Source: Streptomyces albus subsp. albus (GTDB taxonomy: Bacteria; Actinomycetota; Actinomycetes; Streptomycetales; Streptomycetaceae). Taken from it: a DNA stretch of 64,000 nucleotides. Made by a program: the position numbers and the translations under genes. Positions 52,680 to 61,547 of this stretch are shown piece after piece (within the stretch, counting starts at the first letter, position 1; every line of letters starts with the position of its first letter). The DNA is taken from positions 222,345 to 286,344 of the forward strand of contig NZ_JODR01000005.1 in the NCBI RefSeq assembly GCF_000725885.1, read 5' to 3'. Below the pieces are notes generated by a model, which made no database searches, was not told the origin of the DNA, and saw nothing but the letters and a program-made list of their open reading frames with translations.

Positions 52680-54986
52680 ATGGACGTGACGCTCTCGCAG
52701 GCCCGTGAGTGCTGGAGCGAAGTGGTGGAACGTCTCCAGCACGGCGAGGAGATCGTGCTGGAGAACACCAGGAACCGGCAGGCGGCGGTGATGCGCCGGC
52801 TGGAGGCGGACACGCCGGCGGGGCCGGTGTGGTCCAGCAGCAAGGCGCGGCAGGAGCTCGGCGCGCTGGTCGCGGCGGCTCAGGAGGGAGCCCAGGTGCT
52901 GACGGTGGGCGGCCTGCCGGCGGCGGCCGTCACCCGCCACACCCCGCCCCGGCACGAGCGGCCCCGGCCCCAGAACACCGCCGGCCTCACGGGGTTGGGC
53001 GACGTACTGGACGGGCTGCTGGCCGACGAGCCCGAAACCACGGGCCTGTCCACCGGCGTCGCGGCCCTGGACCGGGTGTGCGGCGGGCTGGCGCGGGGGA
53101 GCGTCACGCTGGTGGCGGCGCCGCCGAACGCGGGCGGGAGCCTGCTGCCGCTCCAGGCGGCGCGTGCCGCGGCGTTCGACCCGGAGCAGCCGGTGCCGGT
53201 GCTCTACGCCCTTTCGGGCGTGCCGTTGCAGGTCGCCGCCCGGCGCCTGATCGCCGCCGAAGCCTCCGTGCCGTACGCCCGGTTCGCCGCGGGCACCCTC
53301 ACCCCCGGGCAGCGGGACGCCGTCAGGGCGGCCGACGGCCGGCTGCGGGCGGCGCCCTTGTCGTTCACCGGACCGGAGCCGACCGCGCAGGCCATCGCGG
53401 AGGAAGCCGCCCGTATCGACGGCCTCGGCCTGATCGTGGTCGACCGTCTCCAGCACACCCGCGCCGAGGGCACGCCGCTGTCCGGCCGGTCCCTCCCGGC
53501 CGCCGTCCGGACGCTGGCGCACCTGGCCGCCGAGCGGCAGGCCGCGGTCGTCGTCCTGCTCGACACCGACGACGCCCAGCTGACGGCCCGGCTGGAAGCC
53601 GACCGGGCCTTCCGCCTCACCCGCCCCGGCGACGGCGCGGCAGCCCGTATCACCGTCACGGCCCGTGACCTGGGCACTCTGGCGTCGGTCGAGGTGGGAC
53701 TGGACATGACGCACCTGCGCCTCCTCGACCAGCCGCCCCTCCCCGCCGGCTCCGTGCCCGGCCCCGCGTCGGCGCCCGAGCCCCTGCCCCGACCCACCAC
53801 GGCACCCGCCGGCACGGACACCGCCGCTCCCGCCCCCGGCCCGACGCCCGCCCGCCGTCAGCCGCCGTCCGTACCCCGCCGTGGCACCGCCGGCACCGCA
53901 CGCCGCTCGGCCCGGACCGTCCCGGGCGGGTCCGCGGTGCACAAGGACGGCGGCCGGGTCGGGGAACTGGTCGAGCGGATCGAGGGCAAGGTCCGTACCG
54001 TCCTCGCCGAGAGCGGGGGAGAAGTGGCCGCAGCGGTCGACCAGCTGAGGAAGACCGCGATCCCCGACGTGATGGATCTGCTGGAACAGAGCCGGGCCGG
54101 AGGGCGGTACGACTTCCGCAACTACCCCGACCTGCCCGACATCCTCCGCAAGCTGGGCCGGCAGGAGGCCGACGACATCTGGGAGGCCCGCCCCCGTTGG
54201 ACGGCGCCCCCGCAGATCCTCGACCGGATCGGCGACGAGGCCGTCACGGCGCTCGACATCAACGGCGCCTACCTCAGCGCGTTGAAAGCCCACCTGCCGA
54301 TCGGCCAGCTCGAACACCACCTCGGCCCCGACGCGGGCGGCCCTGCGCACGACACCAAGCGCTCCGGCGTCCACTTGGTCACTCCGCCCGCCTGGGAGCA
54401 CCCCGACCTTCCGAACCCGATCGGCGACCGGGAGGAGCCCGGCCCGCTGTGGATCACCGAATCCACCCTCCGCCTCCTGCTGCGCCTCTCGGGCCCGAAG
54501 GCCGGGCTGTGCGAACGCCCGCTGATCCACGAGTCCTGGACCTCGGGCTCGACCGAGCAGCTGCTGGAGACGCTGCGCAGGGCGCTGGTGCAGGTGCGCA
54601 GCAGCGCCCTGGCCGCCCGGACGGCGGAGGGTGAGGTGGCGTACGAGTACGTGAAGGCGATGTACTCCAAGCTGGTCTCCACGATGGGCGAGTCCAACTA
54701 CAACCGGGACCTCTACCGGCAGGACTGGATGCACATCATCCGTTCCCAGGCGTTCGCCAACCTGTGGCGCAAGGCATGGGCCGCCCGTCAGGCCGGCCTC
54801 ACCGTGGTGCGCATGATGGGCACCGACGAACTCCACCTGGCCGGCGACTGGCGCACCGCCCGCGCCGTGGGGAAGGACACGCCGCTGTTCCCCGAAGGGC
54901 GTGAGGTCACCGAGGTCAAGCCCAAGCAGACCTACCGGCTGGAGAAGGTGGCCGAGGGCAGCTACCGCGAACGGGAGGTGAACTGA
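52680..54986 (+). CDS. tap: Telomere-associated protein Tap
   Basis: A 768-residue protein, recognised by size and by the terminal protein gene that follows. In Streptomyces Tap binds telomere 3' overhangs and recruits the terminal protein Tpg for end patching. Residues 1-40 (SQARECWSEVVERL, then NRQAAVMRRLE) and 55-95 (SSKARQELGALVAAA, LPAAAVTRH) look like two Phd-type antitoxin folds. A RecA/DnaB-like segment follows, but its Walker A reads APPNAGGSLLP (residues 147-157), where Gly replaces the Lys. A Pro/Ala-rich linker (about 350-430) leads to a large C-terminal domain. ATG 52680 has GGGGAGG upstream. Its stop precedes the tpg GTG by one base. Confidence 0.85.
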   Translation: MDVTLSQARECWSEVVERLQHGEEIVLENTRNRQAAVMRRLEADTPAGPVWSSSKARQELGALVAAAQEGAQVLTVGGLPAAAVTRHTPPRHERPRPQNTAGLTGLGDVLDGLLADEPETTGLSTGVAALDRVCGGLARGSVTLVAAPPNAGGSLLPLQAARAAAFDPEQPVPVLYALSGVPLQVAARRLIAAEASVPYARFAAGTLTPGQRDAVRAADGRLRAAPLSFTGPEPTAQAIAEEAARIDGLGLIVVDRLQHTRAEGTPLSGRSLPAAVRTLAHLAAERQAAVVVLLDTDDAQLTARLEADRAFRLTRPGDGAAARITVTARDLGTLASVEVGLDMTHLRLLDQPPLPAGSVPGPASAPEPLPRPTTAPAGTDTAAPAPGPTPARRQPPSVPRRGTAGTARRSARTVPGGSAVHKDGGRVGELVERIEGKVRTVLAESGGEVAAAVDQLRKTAIPDVMDLLEQSRAGGRYDFRNYPDLPDILRKLGRQEADDIWEARPRWTAPPQILDRIGDEAVTALDINGAYLSALKAHLPIGQLEHHLGPDAGGPAHDTKRSGVHLVTPPAWEHPDLPNPIGDREEPGPLWITESTLRLLLRLSGPKAGLCERPLIHESWTSGSTEQLLETLRRALVQVRSSALAARTAEGEVAYEYVKAMYSKLVSTMGESNYNRDLYRQDWMHIIRSQAFANLWRKAWAARQAGLTVVRMMGTDELHLAGDWRTARAVGKDTPLFPEGREVTEVKPKQTYRLEKVAEGSYREREVN

Positions 54987-54987
54987 G

Positions 54988-55578
54988 GTGCCGGAGCGCA
55001 CTTACAACTTCGGCCTGTACGGCGCCCAGGGCCGCAAGAGCGCCTTTCTCGCAGGCGAGGTCCTCGACCGGCTCGCTCTGGAGGGCGGCATCCGCTCGCC
55101 GGTCACCACCCGCCGAGGGCTGCACGCCCGGCTGAACTATCTGACGAACTCACCCGCCGGCTACCAGGCCATGCGGGACGCGGGCATCACGGTGGCCCGG
55201 GGGACGCTGCGCCGCTGGCTGCGGCACAGACAGACTCCCACCCGGGAGAACCTGGCCCGGATCGATGCGGCGTACCGGGCCTACCGGCGCCGCAATGTGT
55301 CCCGGCATCTGTTGCAGCGGCTCAACGCGCGGGGCGGTACCCGGGTGGAGATCCAGCCGCTGGACCAGAGCGCGGTCGCCGATCCCCGCAAGCGGGTCAT
55401 CGCCACCGATGTGGCGGGCCTCCGCAGACTGCGGATCCGCAGGTGGGACCGGATCGTCCAGGCGTGGACCGCCCGGGACGACGAGGCCCTCGCGGACGCG
55501 TGGGACGACGAACTGTCGGACCTGGGCTCGCAGTGGGGCCAGTACGAGTACGCCACCTCCGTCGGCTTCTCCGCCTGA
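54988..55578 (+). CDS. tpg: Telomere terminal protein Tpg
   Basis: A 196-residue basic protein, about the size of Streptomyces Tpg (roughly 185), translated from GTG one base after the tap stop. Tpg is covalently attached to chromosome 5' ends and primes the fill-in synthesis of linear telomeres. The family features are the helix-turn-helix-like region (TLRRWLRHRQTPTREN), the arginine/tyrosine-rich segments (AYRAYRRRNVSRHLLQRL) and the end IRRWDRIVQAW; the exact DNA-linked residue cannot be told from sequence. The pair tap-tpg implies a linear replicon. The C-terminal 40 residues are acidic. Confidence 0.85.
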   Translation: MPERTYNFGLYGAQGRKSAFLAGEVLDRLALEGGIRSPVTTRRGLHARLNYLTNSPAGYQAMRDAGITVARGTLRRWLRHRQTPTRENLARIDAAYRAYRRRNVSRHLLQRLNARGGTRVEIQPLDQSAVADPRKRVIATDVAGLRRLRIRRWDRIVQAWTARDDEALADAWDDELSDLGSQWGQYEYATSVGFSA

Positions 55579-55639
55579 CCACATGGGGGTTCTTCCGCCT
55601 GGGCGCCGGGCACCAGAGCCGTTCCGGATGCCGGGGAAT

Positions 55640-56038
55640 TCACATCACCGCGTCGGTCTCCAACGGCCATGCGGTGATGCGCAGTTCCCGGACGCGGACC
55701 AGCTCCTCGTCGGCGAGGCGGAAGATGTGCATGAACGGGGCGCGCACCACATGGTCGGGCGCGGTCTTCTTCGCCATGGTGGCCTCTCCCCGCAGCAGGA
55801 GGACACCGCCGTCGGCTGTCCAGCACTCCAGGACCTCGTGGGAGATGTCCAGCGGTTCGTCGATCTTGACGAAGAACTCCTTGATGGTCTCGACGCCGTG
55901 AACGTGAGCGGTGCCGAAGAACATGTCGGTGTCCTCGGTGAGCGGCGCGAAGCCCTCATCGAAGTCCAGGGTGTCGATGGCGTCCATGAACTTCAGGACC
56001 CATGCGGGCGTCGTCGTCGCGTGCGCTGTGTTCGTCAT
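55640..56038 (-). CDS. SnoaL-like / NTF2-fold protein
   Basis: A 132-residue protein of the SnoaL-like (NTF2) fold, a family with polyketide cyclases, ester isomerases and many uncharacterised stress proteins. The segment LKFMDAIDTLDFDEGFAPL, the GTAHVHGVETIKEFF turn and the strands after GGVLLLRGEATM match it. ATG 56038 is chosen because AAGGA lies eight bases upstream; the ATG three codons further up is too close to that site. Alone, convergent with tpg. Function unknown. Confidence 0.8.
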   Translation of the reverse strand: MTNTAHATTTPAWVLKFMDAIDTLDFDEGFAPLTEDTDMFFGTAHVHGVETIKEFFVKIDEPLDISHEVLECWTADGGVLLLRGEATMAKKTAPDHVVRAPFMHIFRLADEELVRVRELRITAWPLETDAVM

Positions 56039-56432
56039 CGTTCTCATCCTTCGGTCAGGCATGTCGCATGCGGGTCGGCAGGGCGGACATCGGTCGTCCC
56101 CGCCGTGACACTCCTTGAAGTTCTTCCGCGAGTCAGATGTTCCGCGAGGGCCCGGTTTTGTCCGGCGCGGTCCCAGGCGGTGCCATGTCGTATATCAGCG
56201 GTTCAGCCGAGCACCAGCGCCGGCCACCGGCCGGCAGGACCTCGGCGCGGACACGGGAGCCGACGAGACGCCACGGAAGCTGGGACGGATGGTGGGCGCG
56301 ACGGCGGGAGACGGCACGAGACGCCGGATGAGCAGCAGCTGACAGCATCGGCGCATGGACGGGGACCGAGAACCGACAGACTGATCGCCACTGGGTGAGG
56401 GGGTGGGAAGCGCGGAGACGGGAGAGCACAGT
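56039..56432. other. Intergenic region, no gene seen
   Basis: About 390 bp between the SnoaL-like start and the helicase ATG. It holds short frames in several phases, none with a convincing ribosome site and homologous motif together. It should contain the divergent promoters of both genes. I see no repeat or clear palindrome that would mark an operator. Confidence 0.6.
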
Positions 56433-59036
56433 ATGGACGGGCGGCTGGAGCTGCGGCGCCGGCAGCGGGAAGCCGTTGACGCGGCGGTCTTCGCGCTGGA
56501 GACCCCGCCCGGCGGTATCCCCGACGAGGGGCTGCGTACTCAGGTGGTCGCCGCCCCCGGTTCGGGCAAGACGCTGGTCGCGTATGAGGTGGCGCGCCGT
56601 CTGGAGCCGCGGGGGCGAGTGCTGGTGCTGGTGCCCACCCTCGATCTGCTGACGCAGACGGTGGCCAAGTGGCGCCAGTACGGCATGACCGGCCCGGCGG
56701 TGGCGGTCTGCTCCCTCGACCGCGACCCGGAATCGCGCACCTACCTGGCTGACGAACTGGACGTTCGCTGCACCACCAATCCGCTCCGGCTGGCGCTGTG
56801 GGCCGGCAGCGGTCCCGCCACCGTCTTCGCCACCTATGCCTCCCCGGTGGGCAACCCCGGCCGTCGCCCCACCGGGGACACGGAGCAGGACGAGGAGGAC
56901 CAGGAGGCGGCCGAGGAACGGGCGGTCGCCGGGGTGCTGCAGCGGGCGCTGGCCGGGGCGTTCGGGCAGAAGCTGGGCGGGTTCGGCCTGGCGGTGGTGG
57001 ACGAGGCGCACCGTACCGCCGGACTGGCGTCGAAACCGTGGGCCGTCATCCACGACAACACCCGTATCCCGGCCGACCGCCGCCTGTACCTGACGGCCAC
57101 GCCCCGCATCTGGGAAACCGCCGCGGCAGGTGGCGAGGAGGGCGAGGCGCTGGTCGCCTCCATGGACGACGAGACCGTCTTCGGGAAACCCGCCTTCACC
57201 TACCCGCTCGGGCAGGCCATCGAGGAGGGGGTGCTGGCCGGATTCGAGATCGACGTCCTGGAGATCCGCGATCCCGCGCCCCTCGGAGACGGTGCCTCGC
57301 TGGAGGAGCGACGCGGGGCCCGGCTGGGCGCCATCCGCGCGGCCACTCTCGCCCACATGGAGACCGCCGGGGTGGTGAGCCTGCTGTCGTTCCACGCCCG
57401 CACTCAGGAGGCGCTCTCCTTCGCCCGTGGTCTCCCGGATGCTGCTGCCGAGCTGCGCGCGGCCGGCCGCTTCCCCGGGCAGGTGTGGGGGGAGTGGCTG
57501 TGTGGCCTCCATCCGGCCTCGCACCGGCGTGCCGTGCTCGATCAGATCGCCGGCGGGGTTGATGCGGAGGGCCGTAAGACGGAGTTCCGCATCCTGGCCA
57601 CCTGCCGCCTCCTGGGTGAAGGCACCGACATCACGGGCCGCTGCGGCCTGGACGGCGTGCTGTTCGCGGATGTCCGCAGCAGCCCCGTGGACATCGTGCA
57701 GACGGTCGGCCGCGCGCTGCGGCAGCAGCCGGACGAGGGAAAGACGGCACGCCTGCTCGTCCCCGTCCTGCTGACGGAGGAGGACGAGGGCAGGGACATG
57801 GCCGCCACGGCCGCGTTCGAGCCCCTGGTGACCATCCTGCGGGCGCTGCGCTCCTTCGATCCCCGCATCGTGGAGCGCCTGACGCTGCGGCCGTCCGGCC
57901 GCCGCAGGGGCGCTCCGGAGGACGTCCTGGCCGCCGACCCGGCCGGCGACCCCCGCCAGCACACGAACACCCCCACGGCCGAGGCAGAGGGCGGGCCGGC
58001 CGACGACGACCAGGAGGACCAGGAGGCGGAGCCCACCGGCGAGGGCGTCGAACTGGCGCTGTTGCGCTTCTCGCGCCGTGGCAGGGATGCCGAGGAGATC
58101 GCCCGCCTGGTGCGCACCCGCGTGCTGCGCCCCGAGTCCACCGCCTGGCTCACCGGCCTGGAGGCTCTGCGTGCCTTCGCCGCCGCCCACGGGCACGCGA
58201 ACGTCCCCTACACCGCGACCGTCCCCCTCGGCGACCAGAACATCACCTACCCGGTGGGGCAGTGGGCGGCCGAACAGCGCCGCGCCTGGCGCAACGAGGA
58301 CCTGGCCGACTGGCGCACCGAGCTGCTCGCGGAGACCGGTTTCGTCTTCGACCCACGCGACCAGGCGTTCACCGAGTTCCTCGACGTGTGCGCCCTCTAC
58401 CACGCCGAGCACCACACCCTCGCCGCACCCCGCGACGCCGTCCTGGCCGGGGTGGCGGTCGGCGAGAGGCTCCACCAGGCCCGCAAACCCGGCGGCCTCG
58501 GCAAGAAGCCCGACCGCGCCGAGAGCCGCCGCCGACGACTGGAGGCCATCGACCCCGACTGGAACCCCACCTGGCCCATCTCCTGGCAACGCCACTGGGC
58601 CAAAGCCCGCTGGCTCCTCTCCCAAGGGGCCACCCTCGCCGAACTCCAACCCGGCGTCAGCCTGGGTGGCGACGACATCGGCACCTGGCTCGCCGAACAG
58701 CCCGCCGCCTGGCACACCCTCACCGAAGACCAGCAACAGCGCCTCGCCGCCCTGGGGGTCCGCCCCGCACCGCCGCCGGCGCTCGCGGCGGCCCCGGCGG
58801 TGCCCGCCGGGGCAACGCGGTGGGAGATCAACCTGGCCGCCGCCCGCCAGTTCAAGGCCCGCGAAGGCCACCTCCGCGTTCCCCGGGCCCACATCGAGAC
58901 CGTCACCGACACCGACGGCCACACACACGACATCCGGCTGGGCGTCTTCCGCAGCAACACCCGCAGTCGTCACAAACAGCGCAAGCTCACCCCCAATCAG
59001 GCCCACGAGGTGCACCAGATCGGGCTGCTGGCGTGA
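56433..59036 (+). CDS. Superfamily 2 helicase with helicase-associated (HA) domains
   Basis: An 867-residue DEAD/DEAH-type helicase. Motif I VVAAPGSGKTLVAYE (about residue 40), II VVDEAHRT (about 189), III LTATPRIW and VI QTVGRALRQQ (about 423) are all intact. The C-terminal third carries helicase-associated modules (ALRAFAAAHGHANVPY, then TYPVGQWAAEQRRAWR; and AAARQFKAREGHLRVPR, then RLGVFRSNTRSRHKQ), repeated structures common in Streptomyces terminal-region helicases. It lies about 1 kb from tpg and may act in telomere replication or transfer (TtrA-like), which is inference. ATG 56433 is preferred to GTG 56403 because GGGAGAG lies about eight bases upstream. Confidence 0.88.
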   Translation: MDGRLELRRRQREAVDAAVFALETPPGGIPDEGLRTQVVAAPGSGKTLVAYEVARRLEPRGRVLVLVPTLDLLTQTVAKWRQYGMTGPAVAVCSLDRDPESRTYLADELDVRCTTNPLRLALWAGSGPATVFATYASPVGNPGRRPTGDTEQDEEDQEAAEERAVAGVLQRALAGAFGQKLGGFGLAVVDEAHRTAGLASKPWAVIHDNTRIPADRRLYLTATPRIWETAAAGGEEGEALVASMDDETVFGKPAFTYPLGQAIEEGVLAGFEIDVLEIRDPAPLGDGASLEERRGARLGAIRAATLAHMETAGVVSLLSFHARTQEALSFARGLPDAAAELRAAGRFPGQVWGEWLCGLHPASHRRAVLDQIAGGVDAEGRKTEFRILATCRLLGEGTDITGRCGLDGVLFADVRSSPVDIVQTVGRALRQQPDEGKTARLLVPVLLTEEDEGRDMAATAAFEPLVTILRALRSFDPRIVERLTLRPSGRRRGAPEDVLAADPAGDPRQHTNTPTAEAEGGPADDDQEDQEAEPTGEGVELALLRFSRRGRDAEEIARLVRTRVLRPESTAWLTGLEALRAFAAAHGHANVPYTATVPLGDQNITYPVGQWAAEQRRAWRNEDLADWRTELLAETGFVFDPRDQAFTEFLDVCALYHAEHHTLAAPRDAVLAGVAVGERLHQARKPGGLGKKPDRAESRRRRLEAIDPDWNPTWPISWQRHWAKARWLLSQGATLAELQPGVSLGGDDIGTWLAEQPAAWHTLTEDQQQRLAALGVRPAPPPALAAAPAVPAGATRWEINLAAARQFKAREGHLRVPRAHIETVTDTDGHTHDIRLGVFRSNTRSRHKQRKLTPNQAHEVHQIGLLA

Positions 59037-59112
59037 CCGGAAGCCGACTCGTCGGCAGACCCCCCTTCTACGGCCCGCGTCCGGCCGGTAGCCGGATACA
59101 GCGACCACTGCC

Positions 59113-59352
59113 GCTGGAACTCCCGGCGAGGCGGACATCTTCTCCAACAAGCACACCGACCTGGGGCGGGCGTGGTGGCAGTGGGGCAAGGCCGAGCAGA
59201 CGGCCGCCGAGCTGCTGTCGGCGGCAGGCGTCTCCCCGGGTGAGGTCCGCGACCGGCCCGCAATCCGGCAGATCGTCGGCGACCTCCGGTCCCGTCACCC
59301 GCGGGTGACGGGCGTGCGCGAGCTGGTGGCGGCCGCAGGCATGACGGCCTGA
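59113..59352 (+). pseudogene. C-terminal remnant of a regulator-like protein
   Basis: A + strand frame that ends at TGA 59350-59352 has a plausible protein end: PGEADIFSNKHTDLGRAW, then WQWGKAEQTAAELLSAAGV and RPAIRQIVGDLRSRHPRV. This resembles the helical repeat C-terminus of actinobacterial XRE regulators, from memory of the pattern. No start or DNA-binding part is present upstream, where the sequence belongs to the helicase 3' end and an unrelated gap. So it is a fragment. It shares the subtelomeric block with other remnants. Confidence 0.5.
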
Positions 59353-59353
59353 T

Positions 59354-59731
59354 CTACGGTGTTCGCCAGGACCGCAGGCGCTCGGCGATGGTGTAGCTGT
59401 CGTGCCGGAAGGCACGGATCTCGTTGATCAGGTCGCGCCACAGCTCGTAGGTGGTGTCCACGCGTTCGCCGGACGCCTCCAGATACGCGATGGCGACGCC
59501 GTAGCCGAACGCCTCGTTGCGGGCTGGGAGGGGGCGCAGCATCACGCACTCCTCCAGGAACACAGCAGCCCGCCAGAAGGCGTCCGGATGTTCCTGGTCG
59601 AGCCTCGGCGGATCGACCCGGTGCCGGGCCGCCATCCCGACGAACACGCTGAGGTCGTTGACGGTGAGATCGGTGCGAAGGATGTCCTCCTGGCGGGCCA
59701 GGAGCCATCGGTAGTCGATGAGCAGGTCCAC
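59354..59731 (-). CDS. Fic/Doc-like toxin-family protein with degenerate motif
   Basis: A 125-residue alpha-helical protein, resembling the actinobacterial 'Fic-family toxin component' group. The matching core is PDAFWRAAVFLEECVMLRPLPARNEAFGYG, of which RPLPARNEAF aligns with the HxFx(D/E)GN(K/G)R motif of Fic and Doc. The His and the Gly are replaced and only Asn is kept, so AMPylation or kinase chemistry of the classical type is unlikely. GTG 59731 lies five bases after the stop of the antitoxin-like gene, the usual antitoxin-first arrangement. It may be an inactivated or divergent toxin. Confidence 0.65.
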   Translation of the reverse strand: MDLLIDYRWLLARQEDILRTDLTVNDLSVFVGMAARHRVDPPRLDQEHPDAFWRAAVFLEECVMLRPLPARNEAFGYGVAIAYLEASGERVDTTYELWRDLINEIRAFRHDSYTIAERLRSWRTP

Positions 59732-59736
59732 AGGGG

Positions 59737-59982
59737 TCAGGCCGCCTGCGGGTTCTCGTGCTCGGCCGGCTCCGGAAGGCCCCCGAAGTCGGCGTCGAAC
59801 CGGTCAAGGACGCCGGACTCGCTGATGACGCGGCGGAAGGACGCCGTCGCGGTGTCGAGTGCCCGCTCGTGCTCCTCCTTCCTCGCCAGCTCGGCGAGGA
59901 AGTGCTTGAGGGGCTGCTGCCCGGCGAGGGCCCGCAGGCGCTCCGCCGTTTCCCTGTCGATCTTGACGCTGGTGTCTTCCAT
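59737..59982 (-). CDS. Ribbon-helix-helix-type antitoxin
   Basis: An 81-residue protein beginning MEDTSVKIDRETAERLRALAGQQPL, a typical N-terminal strand-helix start of RHH antitoxins (shown in part as TSVKIDRETAERLRAL). The rest is helical and acidic at the end. It precedes the Fic-like gene by five bases. Upstream, GGTATACC (60013-60020) is a perfect palindrome and another GGTAT lies at 60001-60005, a possible autoregulatory operator. RHH plus Fic-like pairing is common in Streptomyces. Confidence 0.75.
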   Translation of the reverse strand: MEDTSVKIDRETAERLRALAGQQPLKHFLAELARKEEHERALDTATASFRRVISESGVLDRFDADFGGLPEPAEHENPQAA

Positions 59983-60064
59983 GCTTCCAGTATGCCTGCC
60001 GGTATTCCGACGGGTATACCCTTTGCGCCACGCCTGCTCTGACCTGGGTGTTTTCCGTTACTGG

Positions 60065-60387
60065 TTACTGCTTCTGCTCGGCCTCGGACCACTTGGCGCC
60101 CGCCTGGAAGCCTGCGGCGAAGGCGACCCCGAGCATGCCGCGCACGACGCCTGCGGCATCCGGGCTGTCCATGATCCGCCGGACATAGTCCTCCGGGGAG
60201 TGGTAGGTCGTATACATCAGTGCCAGCGTCTGGGTCTGCTCTTCGGTGAGCGGGCCGCCCTCGGCGACTCCGCCGCCGGAAGGAAGCGGTTGATCTCCGA
60301 GTCGACCATTTGCACGGCCCGGAGGTATCGCGGGTCTTTCAGCATCTCGGCCGAGCGGTGGCGCAGGGGTTCCTCGTTGACAGGCAT
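60065..60387 (-). pseudogene. Conserved small protein, frameshifted
   Basis: ATG 60387 opens MPVNEEPLRHRSAEMLKDP and continues through SEINRFLP. After TTCCTTCC (about 60277) the frame must shift by one base, after which it reads GGGVAEGGPLTEEQTQTLAL, then TTYHSPEDYVRRIMDSPDAAG and GVAFAAGFQAGAKWSEAEQK to a TAA at 60065. The repaired product would be about 107 residues. I recognise no function; the pattern looks like a conserved small protein. The unshifted frame gives a Pro/Arg-rich stretch after FLP that looks unnatural. One missing base explains the break. Confidence 0.7.
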
Positions 60388-60557
60388 GTTCCGAACCCTA
60401 ACCCGCGCGGCAGCGGGCAGCGGCGGCTTCGTCCAGGGCATCTGGAGAGTGCCCCGACGGCGCGTTGTCCCACTGGCCGGAGCTGTTAGTTCGGCTCACC
60501 GCCGAGGCAGTTGGCCCGGTACCGCGTGCCCGAATCCGCTCGGCGACAGGCGGCGAG

Positions 60558-60764
60558 TCAGCGCACGGCTTCTCGCTTCAGAACTTTCTCGCATCGGGCG
60601 CAGGTGACAGGGGGGTCGTTGTCTAGCCAGTGGTTGGAGGCGCGTGCGTCGATAAAGTACTCACATGCCGTCTCGTGGCCGCCGGAGATCGGCAGTTTGT
60701 GGGCGGCGTGGACGGCCCGCCCGCCGTAGAGTCGGACCCGGAGCGGGTGAGCGGTGTTCTGCAT
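60558..60764 (-). CDS. Small CxxC protein
   Basis: A 68-residue protein from ATG 60764, with AAAGGA four bases upstream. It contains VTCARCEKVL, a CxxC pair, and another Cys/His set before it (GGHETACEYFI), which together may bind zinc. I do not recognise the family, but small proteins of this kind are common on Streptomyces mobile and subtelomeric DNA. Function unknown. It is divergent from the next gene by about 100 bp. Confidence 0.6.
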   Translation of the reverse strand: MQNTAHPLRVRLYGGRAVHAAHKLPISGGHETACEYFIDARASNHWLDNDPPVTCARCEKVLKREAVR

Positions 60765-60872
60765 AGCGTCCTTTCCTAGCGTGCCCTTGAGGGCGTGGTA
60801 CGGCTCCCGTCGCGACAGCGGGGCAGCCGGAAAGCCTCCCGCTTCGGCGCATCGTGATGATAGGCAGGCCCT

Positions 60873-61547
60873 GTGAAGCAATGGGGAATGGACGAACGAT
60901 TGGACGCCGTGGTCGCGGCGGTCTCCGGGCTCGAGGCTGAAATGCGGGAGACCAGCCTTCTGAGCGTTGGCGTGGCCACCCGGTCTGTTGCGGGAACGCT
61001 GAAGGTCAACGACACCACGACACGCAAGGACGTGGCGGCGCTGGTGGCCGACGGGCGGCTGGTGGAGGTGTCGCACACAGTACGGCGTCTGGAGTTCCCA
61101 TGGCCTGCGGATGCCGCCGTGCCGCAGATGTGGGTCAACGGTGCGGTCAAGCACGGCCGGTACGAGGTGAGCGGGGAGCGGCAGCCTGGCCCGGCGATGA
61201 GACAGGTCCGTTTTCTGTTCACGCCGGAACGGCTGCATCAGATGATGGAGCGTATCCATGAGGAGACGCGGCTGAAGCAGCGCCAGGAGGAGGCGCGCCG
61301 AGCGCAATACGAGGTCGAGAGAGCCGCAGAGCGAGAGCTGTTCGCGCAGCACTATCCGGTCCTGGCCCGCCTGCTGGCACGGCTGGACGAGCGGGTGCGT
61401 GTTCCAGGGCGCCAGGGTGGCGTGAGCTTGTACGCGGAGAAGCACCCCGCATCCGGCCTTCTGACGCGAGTGCGGATCGAGGTCGGTGCCGCAGAGTTCG
61501 ACGAACTGGAAAAGATCCTGCGCAACGGCCTGGGGCAGGAGCCCTAG
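60873..61547 (+). CDS. Hypothetical protein with N-terminal winged-helix-like region
   Basis: A 224-residue protein of unknown function. Residues 25-65 (SVGVATRSVAGTLKVNDTTTRKDVAALVADGRLVEV, in parts SVAGTLKVND and KDVAALVADGRLV) suggest a small DNA-binding winged helix. The region from about 115 to 175 is charged and helical (EETRLKQRQEEARRAQYE), perhaps a coiled coil. GTG 60873 is the first start; ATG 60888 (MDERLDAV) is an alternative. No partner gene is apparent. Confidence 0.6.
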   Translation: MKQWGMDERLDAVVAAVSGLEAEMRETSLLSVGVATRSVAGTLKVNDTTTRKDVAALVADGRLVEVSHTVRRLEFPWPADAAVPQMWVNGAVKHGRYEVSGERQPGPAMRQVRFLFTPERLHQMMERIHEETRLKQRQEEARRAQYEVERAAERELFAQHYPVLARLLARLDERVRVPGRQGGVSLYAEKHPASGLLTRVRIEVGAAEFDELEKILRNGLGQEP

